Of a stretch of 19,518 nt of DNA, positions 1-8,045 are shown piece after piece. The notes beneath the pieces are model-generated. The model worked only from the letters and a program-made list of their open reading frames with translations, was not told the DNA's origin and did no database searches. The stretch covers positions 1-19,518 of the forward strand of contig JAEEQP010000062.1 of assembly GCA_016285355.1 (NCBI GenBank), read 5' to 3'. Source of the stretch: Bacteroidales bacterium (lineage in GTDB: Bacteria > Bacteroidota > Bacteroidia > Bacteroidales > F082). The number at the start of each line of letters is the position of its first letter. Positions within the stretch are counted from its first letter, which is position 1. A program made the position numbers and the translations under genes.

Positions 1-200
1 GGGATAAATACACTGATCTTACCGAGACGGAGACCAAAGTGTGTGTGTTGTCGTTCAGCGACCTTTCCAACGCTGAGATAGCTGAGTTGTTGGGGCTTAG
101 CCTTAACACTGTCAACCAAAACCGAAGTACGCTACGCAAAAAGTTGAACTTGAAACCCGAAAGAATGAAGGAGCAACTACATAACACGCTCAACAACTGA
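1..200 (+). CDS. LuxR-type HTH regulator, C-terminal fragment
   Basis: The window opens inside this gene. The frame beginning at base 3 gives 65 residues before TGA at 198-200. Residues about 8-50 read as a LuxR/sigma-region-4-like helix-turn-helix: an E-T-K-V-C entry helix, then SNAEIAELLGLSLNTVNQNR (turn and recognition helix), then a basic R-K-K-L tail. That order fits the DNA-binding end of the large sensor-type regulators of Bacteroidota, which often carry N-terminal TPR repeats, but the N-terminal part lies outside the window. The next genes on the same strand encode secreted proteins, so local control of them is possible; this is inference. The HTH call is good; the subfamily is not determined. 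Confidence 0.75.
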   Translation, partial: DKYTDLTETETKVCVLSFSDLSNAEIAELLGLSLNTVNQNRSTLRKKLNLKPERMKEQLHNTLNN

Positions 201-369
201 GTTTCATTCCCAAGAAACTCGCCTTTTTTGGTCATTCTTTAGTTTCAAGACTTATATCAAAGGTAAAAACCACTTATACTTTTGTTTTTGTTTATTGTTG
301 TTTTTCAGCAGATTATGTTTCTTTCACTGAAAAAAAACTATATATGCCGAAACTAAAGCTATGTCTCAA

Positions 370-399
370 TTGACAGACGCTTTTGCAAACCTATTTTTG
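370..399 (+). promoter_or_regulatory. Bacteroidota-type promoter for the 458-871 gene
   Basis: A TTGA box at 370-373 is followed after 18 nt by TATTTTTG at 392-399, matching the Bacteroidota pattern TTTG/TTG-N19-21-TAnnTTTG. Transcription would start near 405, leaving a leader of about 50 nt. Because the promoter lies inside the longest open frame (ATG at 383), the start at 458 is the better choice. The rest of the 201-457 gap is AT-rich and shows no other gene or clear terminator. Confidence 0.6.
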
Positions 400-457
400 C
401 ATCGAAAAATCACGACGCGCGTTATTCAAACTATGTTCAATCTTAAAACTAATAGCA

Positions 458-871
458 ATGAAAAAAACAACATTACTTCTCGCAGGCCTCTGTGCCTTTA
501 GCCTATGCACTTGGGAAGCCCAAGCCGTGAACCTTGAACATGCTTCCATCATTAATATGAATACGGCAGACAATGTTCCTACTGGATATGAAATTATCGA
601 ATTACAAGGTGATTTTGATGACCATGTTGGTCCTAACGCCGTTATTGCTGGTGCTAACGAAAACTCGGTTTACATCCACTTCAACCTAAACTTAGGCAAT
701 GTCAACATTTCTATCTACAATGCCTCGAGCAACCTTGTTTACAGCAACGTAGTAGACACTTCTGTGCAGCAAACGATGATTATCCCCATCTCAAGCACCT
801 TTAGTGGTACCTACACAATTGTACTTAACAACGCCAACGGTTATGCTGAAGGCGATTTTGAACGAAACTAA
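458..871 (+). CDS. small secreted DUF3244-like protein
   Basis: 137 residues. The start at 458 was preferred over the upstream ATG at 383 because it begins directly with a signal peptide (MKK, hydrophobic stretch TTLLLAGLCAFSLC, cleavage near AQA) and because the promoter at 370-399 lies inside the longer frame. The mature part is a compact beta-rich domain with alternating short strands (NVNISIYNASSNLVYS, then TYTIVLNN). This resembles DUF3244, a small Ig-like periplasmic or surface domain common in Bacteroidales. No catalytic residues are recognisable. A 41-nt gap to the next gene on the same strand suggests co-transcription. The family call is by eye and moderate; the function is unknown. 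Confidence 0.6.
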   Translation: MKKTTLLLAGLCAFSLCTWEAQAVNLEHASIINMNTADNVPTGYEIIELQGDFDDHVGPNAVIAGANENSVYIHFNLNLGNVNISIYNASSNLVYSNVVDTSVQQTMIIPISSTFSGTYTIVLNNANGYAEGDFERN

Positions 872-912
872 ACCTAATTCATTTATTATTAACAAATTAA
901 AATTTATTCATT

Positions 913-1944
913 ATGAAAAAGACTAGATTTTTCATTGCCACTTTATTAGTGGTTGCAGCCGCTTCGGTTGCCGTGGTGTCATGCAAGAAGGAAGCTAATG
1001 ACACTTTGCTGAACAACACTTCTTCCCAAGTCAAGACCTTCGCTCCGCCTCAAGTTGACGACATGAATGCCTACCTGAAAGGCTTCAAACAGAAGATGCA
1101 GAATGTCACAAGAGACGAGAACGAAATGCTCACCTTGGAAGAGGCAGCATGGCATCTTTCCAGTGTGGCCAACTATGATTTCTGCAATGCTAATGTGAAT
1201 TTTACCGATTTACGCTATGACACACTTTATTACAATGTGAATGTGACGAACGGACAAGTCGCATTGACTGACCTCAATGCCCTTTATGTGAGCGTTGCCA
1301 ATGACATCGATGCATTCTATCAGAGTCTCAACCTTGAAGACAAACATTTCCGCTTCATCGGAACTTCCATCTCCAGCAATGGTGAAGTGGAGGTCTCTTT
1401 GATGACATCTTTCCGCTTGTTAAATCATACGTGGTATTTTTCCGACTGGTTTGAAGCTGGTGTGATGTGCGACTCCTTGTTTAGCAATAGCAATGTTTAT
1501 GTTTGGAATGGCCTTGCCATAAGTGAGTTGGAGAGAGCCCTCAATCTTTTAGAAGGAAAAGTCTACGCCATGCCAGAGGAACCACCTGTCAGGACTTATT
1601 ATGTCTATACAACGGATGTAGAGTTTAGACATACTGATTATTCCGATCCATATCCCAATGAGTCTCCATTTTTCGGTAGTTCAAGAATCTATGCCATGGA
1701 ATATGACATCTGGGCAGAGCCCTCTCTCGACTTAAATATGATGTGTTACTGTCTTGATTCCTATTTACAACTTCCATTTGAATACGTCAACACCCATTCT
1801 AATATGGTTAATCAGCGTCCAGTTCATTGGGATATAGTAGGAGACAAGTACAAAAACGGAAATTCGCGTTGGTATATTTATAGCCATATCCTTAATGTTA
1901 AATTTGGGTATTACGTTACAAACGAAAACCCAATTCAATACTGA
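913..1944 (+). CDS. hypothetical lipoprotein
   Basis: 343 residues. The N-terminus is a lipoprotein signal: MKK, a hydrophobic core, then a VVSC lipobox with the lipidated Cys at 24. The residues after Cys (KKEAND) do not match the acidic surface-export signal known from Bacteroides, so periplasmic-face anchoring is as likely as surface display. The mature protein is rich in Asn, Tyr and Asp and has no repeat or catalytic motif I recognise. It probably shares the promoter of the preceding gene, and a strong hairpin follows its stop codon, so the two look like a bicistronic unit. The function is not assignable from sequence. Confidence 0.7.
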   Translation: MKKTRFFIATLLVVAAASVAVVSCKKEANDTLLNNTSSQVKTFAPPQVDDMNAYLKGFKQKMQNVTRDENEMLTLEEAAWHLSSVANYDFCNANVNFTDLRYDTLYYNVNVTNGQVALTDLNALYVSVANDIDAFYQSLNLEDKHFRFIGTSISSNGEVEVSLMTSFRLLNHTWYFSDWFEAGVMCDSLFSNSNVYVWNGLAISELERALNLLEGKVYAMPEEPPVRTYYVYTTDVEFRHTDYSDPYPNESPFFGSSRIYAMEYDIWAEPSLDLNMMCYCLDSYLQLPFEYVNTHSNMVNQRPVHWDIVGDKYKNGNSRWYIYSHILNVKFGYYVTNENPIQY

Positions 1945-1954
1945 TATCACACTG

Positions 1955-1989
1955 GGCATCCCAAGAAACAACACAATTTTTGGGATGCC
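1955..1989 (+). terminator. intrinsic terminator-like hairpin
   Basis: A perfect 9-bp stem, GGCATCCCA (1955-1963) with TGGGATGCC (1981-1989), starts 11 nt after the stop codon at 1944. The loop is 17 nt and a short T tract (TTT) follows. It separates the lipoprotein gene from the T9SS cargo gene at 2011. The long loop and short T run make efficiency uncertain. Confidence 0.6.
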
Positions 1990-2010
1990 TTTCCCAAAAC
2001 ATACTGCATT

Positions 2011-3513
2011 ATGAATAGGATTATTATTTCAATAACCATCGTTTTCACAGCCTTTGGCCTCTCCGCCCAAACCCTAGATTCCATAGCCCACCATCAATGC
2101 GGCTACTATGGGCCAAACGGCGGAGGAGAATTGGACAATGTTGCGCAAATGAGCGACGGTAACGTCCTTTTCCTCCATAAGGTGGGCATTAACTTCGGCG
2201 GCAGCAGTAGTGCAGATGTCGTAGGAAATGTTCACTATAAAGTCTCAAGACACGGCGGCATTCTTTTGGACACGCTGTTTGTCCCCGACGACGATCCTTC
2301 TTCTTACCTGTTAGCCAAGAACCCCAACGACAATGATAATATCCGCGTTGGCATTGTCCGTGACAGCGTAAGTGGTGGCAGCTTCTTCCAAATCTTTCCC
2401 TTCGGAAATGATTTGAACTATGACTCAATAAACGAGGTTCGAGTCCCCTTGTCGGACACCTTTGCATATAGTCCTGACAACGGTTATCTTATCAACAAGC
2501 AAAACGATGTTGTCTTTACCTATTATACTCCATCAGGAAACGACGACTGGTATCAGCATTTCGCCTGTTTCAGCCTCGATGGGACATTGAAGTATGAAAA
2601 TGTAATGCTTGAGTCGTCGATTCCTATGGGAGGCGGGTATCTTCGGTTTGGCATTTTCAACGAGTCGCCATTGGAATATTTTTGGTGCGGTCGTGATCGT
2701 ATCAACACTAACTCCCAGTTTTTTGTTTGCTATGTTTTCGATTCGCTTCTCCAATATAAAAGTTCCTTCTCTATTACTCCAATCAATTCATTTTATAACT
2801 TCAAGTATATTTTTGGATGGGATGAGTGCCTACTTTCAGATGGTGATGATTTCATTTTTGGCAGCAGATACCAACGTGGCCCCACGGAGAACGGAGTCTG
2901 TTTGGTCAGGTACAACAAAAAAAACCTTGAACAAAAGAACATGGTGCTTTTTAAATCCTATCCCATGCTAAATTATGGCGGAGCCTGCCCCGTAGGATTG
3001 GGCAAGGATTCCGAAGGTTCCATTTATTTTTGCTATGATACGCAGAATTTTATGTTTACGGATAAAGGGCAGGTTGCAGTAGTCAAACTGGATGCTGATT
3101 TCAATGTGCAGTGGCAACGTTTCTGTTTGGAGCCGGAAGGCTATAGCCGCCATAGTAGTGTAACAACGGTCCTTGATGATGGCGGTATCGCTGTTGGTGG
3201 AGCCTATGTGGGCAGACCCGAAGTGTTCTTCCTCGTTCTCAGCGATGATGGTTGGGCCATTGATGAGTCGGAAACCTCAGTCCGCCCCTATCAATTTTAC
3301 CCTAACCCCGCCCAAAACGAACTCCACTTGCAATACTCGCCCGATGTACAGCCCAAGCAAATCGAGCTTTATGACCTGCAAGGCCGCTTGGTACGCTCAC
3401 AAAGCGATGGCTTGGAAAGCATCAGCCTGCGAGGCCTTGGGGCAGGACAATACCTGATGAAGGTGATGCTGGAGGATGGCAAAGTGTTTACTGATACAGT
3501 TCTGAAAGAATAA
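2011..3513 (+). CDS. secreted protein with type IX secretion (Por) C-terminal sorting domain
   Basis: 500 residues. An N-terminal Sec signal peptide (MNRIIISITIVFTAFGLSAQ) covers residues 1-20. The middle is a beta-rich region with recurring strand-turn units (for example DDGGIAVGGAY and GDDFIFGSRY), reminiscent of beta-propeller or delta-60 type repeats, but I cannot name a family. Residues about 428-500 are a T9SS type A sorting domain: FYPNPAQNELHL, then YDLQGRLV, then LGAGQYLMKV and a short C-terminal strand. The protein would be exported across the inner membrane by Sec and the outer membrane by T9SS, with the C-terminal domain removed on secretion. No -7 box is clear upstream. A 23-nt AT-rich stretch separates its stop from the next gene's promoter. 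Confidence 0.85.
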   Translation: MNRIIISITIVFTAFGLSAQTLDSIAHHQCGYYGPNGGGELDNVAQMSDGNVLFLHKVGINFGGSSSADVVGNVHYKVSRHGGILLDTLFVPDDDPSSYLLAKNPNDNDNIRVGIVRDSVSGGSFFQIFPFGNDLNYDSINEVRVPLSDTFAYSPDNGYLINKQNDVVFTYYTPSGNDDWYQHFACFSLDGTLKYENVMLESSIPMGGGYLRFGIFNESPLEYFWCGRDRINTNSQFFVCYVFDSLLQYKSSFSITPINSFYNFKYIFGWDECLLSDGDDFIFGSRYQRGPTENGVCLVRYNKKNLEQKNMVLFKSYPMLNYGGACPVGLGKDSEGSIYFCYDTQNFMFTDKGQVAVVKLDADFNVQWQRFCLEPEGYSRHSSVTTVLDDGGIAVGGAYVGRPEVFFLVLSDDGWAIDESETSVRPYQFYPNPAQNELHLQYSPDVQPKQIELYDLQGRLVRSQSDGLESISLRGLGAGQYLMKVMLEDGKVFTDTVLKE

Positions 3514-3537
3514 AAAATTCAAATAAAACGGAAAATA

Positions 3538-3568
3538 TTTGTTTGAAATGTTTTTATTTGTATTTTTG
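3538..3568 (+). promoter_or_regulatory. Bacteroidota-type promoter
   Basis: TTTG (3538-3541), a 19-nt spacer, then TATTTTTG (3561-3568): a textbook Bacteroidota sigma-ABfr pattern. The predicted start is near 3574, giving a leader of about 23 nt before the ATG at 3597. Confidence 0.75.
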
Positions 3569-3596
3569 CGGCATCATTTGTTAATCCTTTGAAAAG

Positions 3597-4625
3597 ATGA
3601 AAAGAGTCTACCTGTTGTTTTGCTTGCCTTTTGTGGCGCTGCTTTTCTCCTGCTCGACTAAAGTAGACCTTTATGCCGACTACAAGATGGTGCCCGTCAT
3701 CTATGGCCTCTTGGATGCCCGCGCCGACACCAACTTCATCAAGATAACCCGGGCGTTTTATGCGGAGGGCGACGCGATGCTGTCAGCGCCCAATCCCGAT
3801 TCGAGCAACTACCCTGGCAAGTTGGATGCACGTCTTGTCGAATATTGCAACGGCGACAGCATCCGCGAAATCCTACTCGACACTATCACGATACACAACA
3901 AGCAACAGGGGGTGTTCTATGCGCCTGCGCAAAAGTTGTATTATACCACGGAGACATTGCCCAACAACAGCAAGACTGAAAAGTACAGTTACAAACTAAA
4001 GGTCGCCCTTCCTGATCGTTTGTTGACGACTCAGGCCAACTTGGTGGGCAACGACAGTTACGACGTGCAGAGCCTCGCCGTGAATTTTTCTAAGGAATAT
4101 TTCAACGCCGTTCCAAGAGAATTTCTGTTTCATCCTGCCATCAACGCAGGCTTTTATGAAGTCAATATGACGTTCACTTTTTTGGAGCAACGCACGCCCG
4201 ATGCCGATTCGGTGCCACGCACCATGCGGTGGTATATCGGCAGACTCAATGATTTTGATTTGTCGAGTAACATGGAAATGAATTGCTATAAATTCTATTA
4301 TAGGCCTCAGGATTTTTATGCGAAACTGAGTGAATTCCTTGGCGCGGATACAGCCATTGTGGGCTTGAAGCGTTATATCGGCGACTTTCCTGTTGAGGTT
4401 ATCATTACTGCTGGCGGTGAGGAGCTGAGACAATATATCCATAACAACGATGCTTCACTGGGCTTTGCGCAAGGCGACAATACGTTTTCACTTATCGACG
4501 GCGGCTATGGCGTTTTTTCCTCGCGGATGGTTGCGCGTCGCCGTGTGAGGTTGGGTGGAGAGACCGTGCCCGAATTGGTGCGGATGCCTTATTGGGGCTT
4601 TAAGTTTATTGGGGGACGAGAATAA
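3597..4625 (+). CDS. DUF4249-like outer-membrane lipoprotein
   Basis: 342 residues. The lipoprotein signal peptide ends in LLFSC with the Cys at 19. The early mature region (VPVIYGLLDARADTNFIKIT) looks like the ancestral strand of DUF4249 proteins, which follow TonB-dependent receptors in Bacteroidota. The motif near residues 303-313 (LIDGGYGVFSSR) matches the family's conserved glycine-rich segment before the C-terminus. No SusC-like receptor is in the window. The gene has its own promoter and is followed by a large hairpin shared with the convergent moxR gene. The family assignment is moderate; the substrate is unknown. Confidence 0.6.
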   Translation: MKRVYLLFCLPFVALLFSCSTKVDLYADYKMVPVIYGLLDARADTNFIKITRAFYAEGDAMLSAPNPDSSNYPGKLDARLVEYCNGDSIREILLDTITIHNKQQGVFYAPAQKLYYTTETLPNNSKTEKYSYKLKVALPDRLLTTQANLVGNDSYDVQSLAVNFSKEYFNAVPREFLFHPAINAGFYEVNMTFTFLEQRTPDADSVPRTMRWYIGRLNDFDLSSNMEMNCYKFYYRPQDFYAKLSEFLGADTAIVGLKRYIGDFPVEVIITAGGEELRQYIHNNDASLGFAQGDNTFSLIDGGYGVFSSRMVARRRVRLGGETVPELVRMPYWGFKFIGGRE

Positions 4626-4628
4626 TTT

Positions 4629-4699
4629 GTAGGGCTGTCGTATTACGGCAGCCGCTGTTTATGAACGTTACAGCGGCTGCCACAATGTGACAGCCCTAC
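4629..4699. terminator. 71-nt hairpin between convergent genes, bidirectional terminator or dispersed palindromic repeat
   Basis: Outer arms GTAGGGCTGTC (4629-4639) and GACAGCCCTAC (4689-4699) enclose inner arms GGCAGCCGCTGT (4647-4658) and ACAGCGGCTGCC (4670-4681), around an 11-nt loop. The intervening 7 nt on each side also pair apart from two mismatches and two G-U type pairs, so each arm is about 30 nt. It fills the gap between stop codons at 4625 and 4706 and would stop transcription from both sides. It lacks a T tract, so it may instead be a REP-like element. Confidence 0.75.
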
Positions 4700-4705
4700 A
4701 TCTGA

Positions 4706-5674
4706 TTATTTCAATGTATCAATGATGTTCTCAATCGAAATTCCTTCTGCCTCAGCCGTATAATTCCTGATGATACGATGCCGCAAGATAGGCACGGCGA
4801 CGCGCTGCACGTCCTCGATGTCGGGGGAGTATTTACCTGTCAGCAGGGCGTTGGCCTTGGCACCGATGATGAGGTACTGCGAGGCACGCGGACCGGCACC
4901 CCAGCTGAGATAACGGTTGGCCCAATCGTGGGCTTTCGCGGTGTGCGGACGGGTTTTAGCCACTAAATTCACGGCATAATCATATACATTATCCGGCACA
5001 GGCACACGGCGCACCAACTGCTGGAAATACAGTATCTCCTCAGGGGAAAGCACGGCATTCACCTCGGCGACATGGCCAATGGTGGTGCTTTTCACGATGT
5101 CGATTTCCTCCTCGTAGGAAGGATAGTCGAGCATGAGGTTGAACATGAAACGGTCGAGTTGGGCTTCGGGTAGGGGATAGGTGCCTTCCTGCTCGATGGG
5201 GTTTTGTGTGGCCAACACGAAAAACGGCTCCTGCAACTTGTAAGTCTTGCCCGACACGGTGATGCTCTTTTCCTGCATGGCTTCAAGCAAAGCGGCCTGC
5301 GTCTTGGGCGGGGTACGGTTGATTTCGTCGGCCAAAACGATGTTGGCGAAGACAGGCCCTTTGATGAACTTGAACTGCCGCGACTCGTCCAAAATCTCGG
5401 TGCCCACGATGTCGGAAGGCATCAGGTCGGGGGTGAACTGGATGCGGCTGAAGCTCAAGCCTAAAGCCTTGCCGATGGTGTTGACCAACAAGGTTTTGGC
5501 CAGTCCTGGCACGCCGACGAGCAGCACATGGCCTTGGCAGAAAATGGACAAAATGGTGTTGTGGATGATGTCATGTTGTCCGACGATGACTTTCCCGATT
5601 TCCTTGCGCAGGATTTCATATTTCTCGACCAATGCCTTGGCACCGTCGACGTCAGAGTTGTATGTGTTTGTCAT
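4706..5674 (-). CDS. MoxR-family AAA+ ATPase
   Basis: 322 residues. The start at 5674 was chosen over the ATG four codons upstream (5686) because it forms a 4-bp ATGA overlap with the stop of the foldase gene before it. MoxR ATPases are chaperone-like AAA+ proteins that mature or assemble partner proteins, often together with VWA or DUF58 proteins. Visible motifs are Walker A GVPGLAKT (54-61), Walker B NIVLADEINR (111-120, acidic pair D116/E117), sensor 1 ATQNP (155-159) and the LDRF segment (173-176). The length matches the family. The usual downstream DUF58 and VWA genes are missing: a hairpin and a convergent gene follow directly. Confidence 0.93.
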   Translation of the reverse strand: MTNTYNSDVDGAKALVEKYEILRKEIGKVIVGQHDIIHNTILSIFCQGHVLLVGVPGLAKTLLVNTIGKALGLSFSRIQFTPDLMPSDIVGTEILDESRQFKFIKGPVFANIVLADEINRTPPKTQAALLEAMQEKSITVSGKTYKLQEPFFVLATQNPIEQEGTYPLPEAQLDRFMFNLMLDYPSYEEEIDIVKSTTIGHVAEVNAVLSPEEILYFQQLVRRVPVPDNVYDYAVNLVAKTRPHTAKAHDWANRYLSWGAGPRASQYLIIGAKANALLTGKYSPDIEDVQRVAVPILRHRIIRNYTAEAEGISIENIIDTLK

Positions 5675-7050
5675 TGAATGTTCCAATCGTAATAAAAATC
5701 ATAGTTCTTGTATGCGTCGTCCAAGCGGATATAGGCTTTGGCGGCTTTGTCTTTCACCCATTTGCCCACGGCCTCCTGGCGTTTTTGCGCTGTGGCCCAG
5801 CTTTGGATGAGGTTATAGTCTTCCTTGAGGTTGGCCTGATGGGCTTCGGTCTTGCGCTTGACCATGACGAGACGGAAGGCATCGTTGTTGTCGTTGGTGG
5901 TCATCGGCAGCGGGTCACTGACTTCGCCGACATCCAAACGGCTGATGACGAAGGCTAAGTTTTTGTATTCAGGATAGGCTTGTTCAAGTTCCTGAAGGTC
6001 TTGCAGGCTAATCCAGTTGCCACTGGTGGCGGCGTTGGTCAGGTAGCCGCCGTTGCTCTTCGAGTCGTCGTCGCTGAATTTCTTGCAGGCCTCCTCAAAG
6101 GTCATGTCGCCGTTGCGGATGAGTTGGGCCACCGAATCGAGCTCGTTTTGGGCTTTCTCAAGGGATTCGATAGGCACCTTGGCCGTCAGCAGGATATGAC
6201 GGCAGTTTACCATATTGTCGCGTTTTTCAATCAGTTGGATGATGTGGAAGCCGAACTGGGTCTCCACCACATCGGAGATTTCGCCGTCACGAAGGTTGAA
6301 GGCGACATTCTCGAACTCAGGGGCAAACTCACCTTTGGGGTAAAAGCCAAGTTCACCGCCTTGTCGGGCCGAGCCTGGGTCTTCGGAATAAAGCACGGCC
6401 ATGGTGGAGAAACTGCTCTCTCCGTCAAGGATGCGCTTGCGGATTTGGTAGAGGCGGTCTTTCACCTGCAACTTCTCGTCGATGCTGACTGGAGGACGTT
6501 TCACAATCTGCACAATCTCATACGCTGGACTAATCGTGGGTAAGCTGTCTTTCGGGATGTCGTTGAAGAAGTCCTTCACCTCTTTCGGCGTTACCGTGAC
6601 ATTCTCCATGATTTTGGCCTGCACTTGTTCTTGCAGCATGTTGTCTCTGGAGGCCTGTCGCACTTCGTCCTTGATTTCCGACATGCTCTTGCCAAATTGG
6701 GCTTCCAACTTCTCTTGCGAGCCGAAACGGCTTATGATATATTGGATTCTCCTGTTCAACTCGGCTTCCACCTGCTCATCGGTGACGGTGATACTGTCCA
6801 TTTCGGCCTGGTTGAGCATGAGTTTTTGAAGCAAGAGGTCTTCCAAAATGCGGCTTCTCACTTCCTTTGCACTACCTTCGGCCATCCCCTGCATGCGGTA
6901 TTGGATGTATTGGTTCTCAATGTCGGATTGCAGGATGATGTTCTTTCCGACCACGGCCACCACCTTGTCGACCACCTGAGGCTGTCGGTTTTGCGAGAAC
7001 AACGGCAGGGCAACAAACAGAAGTGCTATGATAATCCAGTTTCTTTTCAT
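5671..7050 (-). CDS. SurA-like periplasmic peptidyl-prolyl isomerase with two parvulin domains
   Basis: 459 residues. The signal peptide covers residues 1-19 (cleavage near LFSQ). Residues about 26-160 are the SurA N-terminal chaperone region, opening with VVDKVVAVVGKNIILQSDIE, the hallmark of SurA. Parvulin domain 1 spans about 178-275 (YSEDPGSARQGGELGFYPKG, then FGFHIIQL). Domain 2 begins at CRHILL (283-288) and ends near 400. It is more divergent: the usual glycine-phenylalanine motif before the last strand is replaced and the end reads FRLVMV. The likely role is holding and folding outer-membrane proteins in the periplasm. It is coupled to moxR by a 4-bp overlap and is the third foldase-family gene in a row. 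Confidence 0.9.
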   Translation of the reverse strand: MKRNWIIIALLFVALPLFSQNRQPQVVDKVVAVVGKNIILQSDIENQYIQYRMQGMAEGSAKEVRSRILEDLLLQKLMLNQAEMDSITVTDEQVEAELNRRIQYIISRFGSQEKLEAQFGKSMSEIKDEVRQASRDNMLQEQVQAKIMENVTVTPKEVKDFFNDIPKDSLPTISPAYEIVQIVKRPPVSIDEKLQVKDRLYQIRKRILDGESSFSTMAVLYSEDPGSARQGGELGFYPKGEFAPEFENVAFNLRDGEISDVVETQFGFHIIQLIEKRDNMVNCRHILLTAKVPIESLEKAQNELDSVAQLIRNGDMTFEEACKKFSDDDSKSNGGYLTNAATSGNWISLQDLQELEQAYPEYKNLAFVISRLDVGEVSDPLPMTTNDNNDAFRLVMVKRKTEAHQANLKEDYNLIQSWATAQKRQEAVGKWVKDKAAKAYIRLDDAYKNYDFYYDWNIQ

Positions 7051-7081
7051 TATTATTTATTCTTTCACTTTATTATTGTAT

Positions 7082-7143
7082 CGGCGTTTCGACAGGCTCA
7101 ACGACCTTAGCTCTTGCAGGTCCCTGAGCTTGTCGAAGGGCCG
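7082..7143. repeat. REP-like palindrome with TTCGACAAGCTCA core
   Basis: Two 26-nt arms (7082-7107 and 7118-7143) pair at 21 of 26 positions around a 10-nt loop. The arms contain TTTCGACAGGCTCA and the complement of TGAGCTTGTCGAA. This core is a familiar repetitive extragenic palindrome found between genes in many unrelated bacteria. It lies in the 95-nt gap between two foldase genes of the same operon, two bases from the upstream gene's TAG stop. It may attenuate or stabilise the transcript. Confidence 0.7.
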
Positions 7144-7145
7144 TC

Positions 7146-8045
7146 CTAATCATCATTGTTTATAGTAGGAGAACCCACATACACATCAAACGCATGGTCT
7201 CTCTGGGCTTTCCTATACAGCGCGTCTTTCATGTTGTTGAGCATGGCTTGTTTGCGGTGGGCCAAAATGACGCTCTTGATGTTGTCGCGCACCATCTCCA
7301 TGGGCGAAGTGCTTTCTTCCAAAAGGTAGTCCACAAAACGCACCATGTAGGTATGCTCGTTCATGTCGAAGCAGACGAACCTGTTCTTTTTCAGAAAACT
7401 CTCCGCATTGAAGATTTCAATCGGGATGGTGTTCGTCAGCTCGTCCAAGCGAATCCATTGGTCCACATCGAGATAGCTGGTGACCGCATAATAATTGGCC
7501 AAGATGTCGATGTTTTGCAGGAGCAGGGTGTCGGGGTCGCTCATCAGTTTTTTGAAGGCTGCTTTTTGTTTGCCGTCTTCGTCTTCGTTGAGGATGACGT
7601 ATGCGACCTTGACCATCGTGTTGCGGAGCTGAAAGTCCTCCTTGTTCTGCTCATAGTACTCGGCAATCTCGTCTTCGCTGACGACGGTGTCGAGCTTTTG
7701 GTTGATGAGTTGACTCTCGTAGGCAAAGATAACCAACGAATTACGGTATTCCTCCACTTGCTTGTCCAGATTAAGTGCTTCCTTGTCGAGGTTGCTTTCG
7801 GCCTGATGGATGAGCACCTGCCTCCTGATCCAGGAATCGATGAAGGAGTTCACCCGCTGAATGCTGTCCAAAGTGGAAGTGTTTTCAGGCACAAGTCCTA
7901 CGAGGTCGGACTCATAGAGATACTTGCCGTAACACTCCGCCACTACGACTTCTTTCGAGTTCTTCTTAAAATACTTCTCAAAATACTCGCAGCCGGACAA
8001 CAGCAGAAGGGAAATGATACCGATAATTGCGCTCAGTTTCTTCAT
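7146..8045 (-). CDS. SurA-N-like foldase lipoprotein lacking a clear parvulin domain
   Basis: 299 residues. The lipoprotein signal ends in LLSGC with Cys at 19. The remainder is mostly helical and acidic, with the layout of a SurA/PrsA chaperone region: a short strand pair near VVAECYGKYLYESDLVGLVP, a helical bundle (SFIDSWIRRQVLIHQAE), then SEDEIAEYYEQNKEDFQLRN as seen before a parvulin domain. The domain that follows is short and lacks the canonical GG-LG and FG-H motifs, so catalysis is unlikely. The start overlaps the stop of the preceding 672-aa foldase gene by 4 bp (ATGA), indicating translational coupling. It probably works as an anchored periplasmic chaperone alongside its neighbours. 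It uses TAG as stop. Confidence 0.75.
   Translation of the reverse strand: MKKLSAIIGIISLLLLSGCEYFEKYFKKNSKEVVVAECYGKYLYESDLVGLVPENTSTLDSIQRVNSFIDSWIRRQVLIHQAESNLDKEALNLDKQVEEYRNSLVIFAYESQLINQKLDTVVSEDEIAEYYEQNKEDFQLRNTMVKVAYVILNEDEDGKQKAAFKKLMSDPDTLLLQNIDILANYYAVTSYLDVDQWIRLDELTNTIPIEIFNAESFLKKNRFVCFDMNEHTYMVRFVDYLLEESTSPMEMVRDNIKSVILAHRKQAMLNNMKDALYRKAQRDHAFDVYVGSPTINNDD

Noticed and set aside
383..457. Upstream ATG extending the DUF3244-like protein by 25 residues
   Set aside because: The extension contains the promoter boxes and would bury the signal peptide behind a charged N-terminus.
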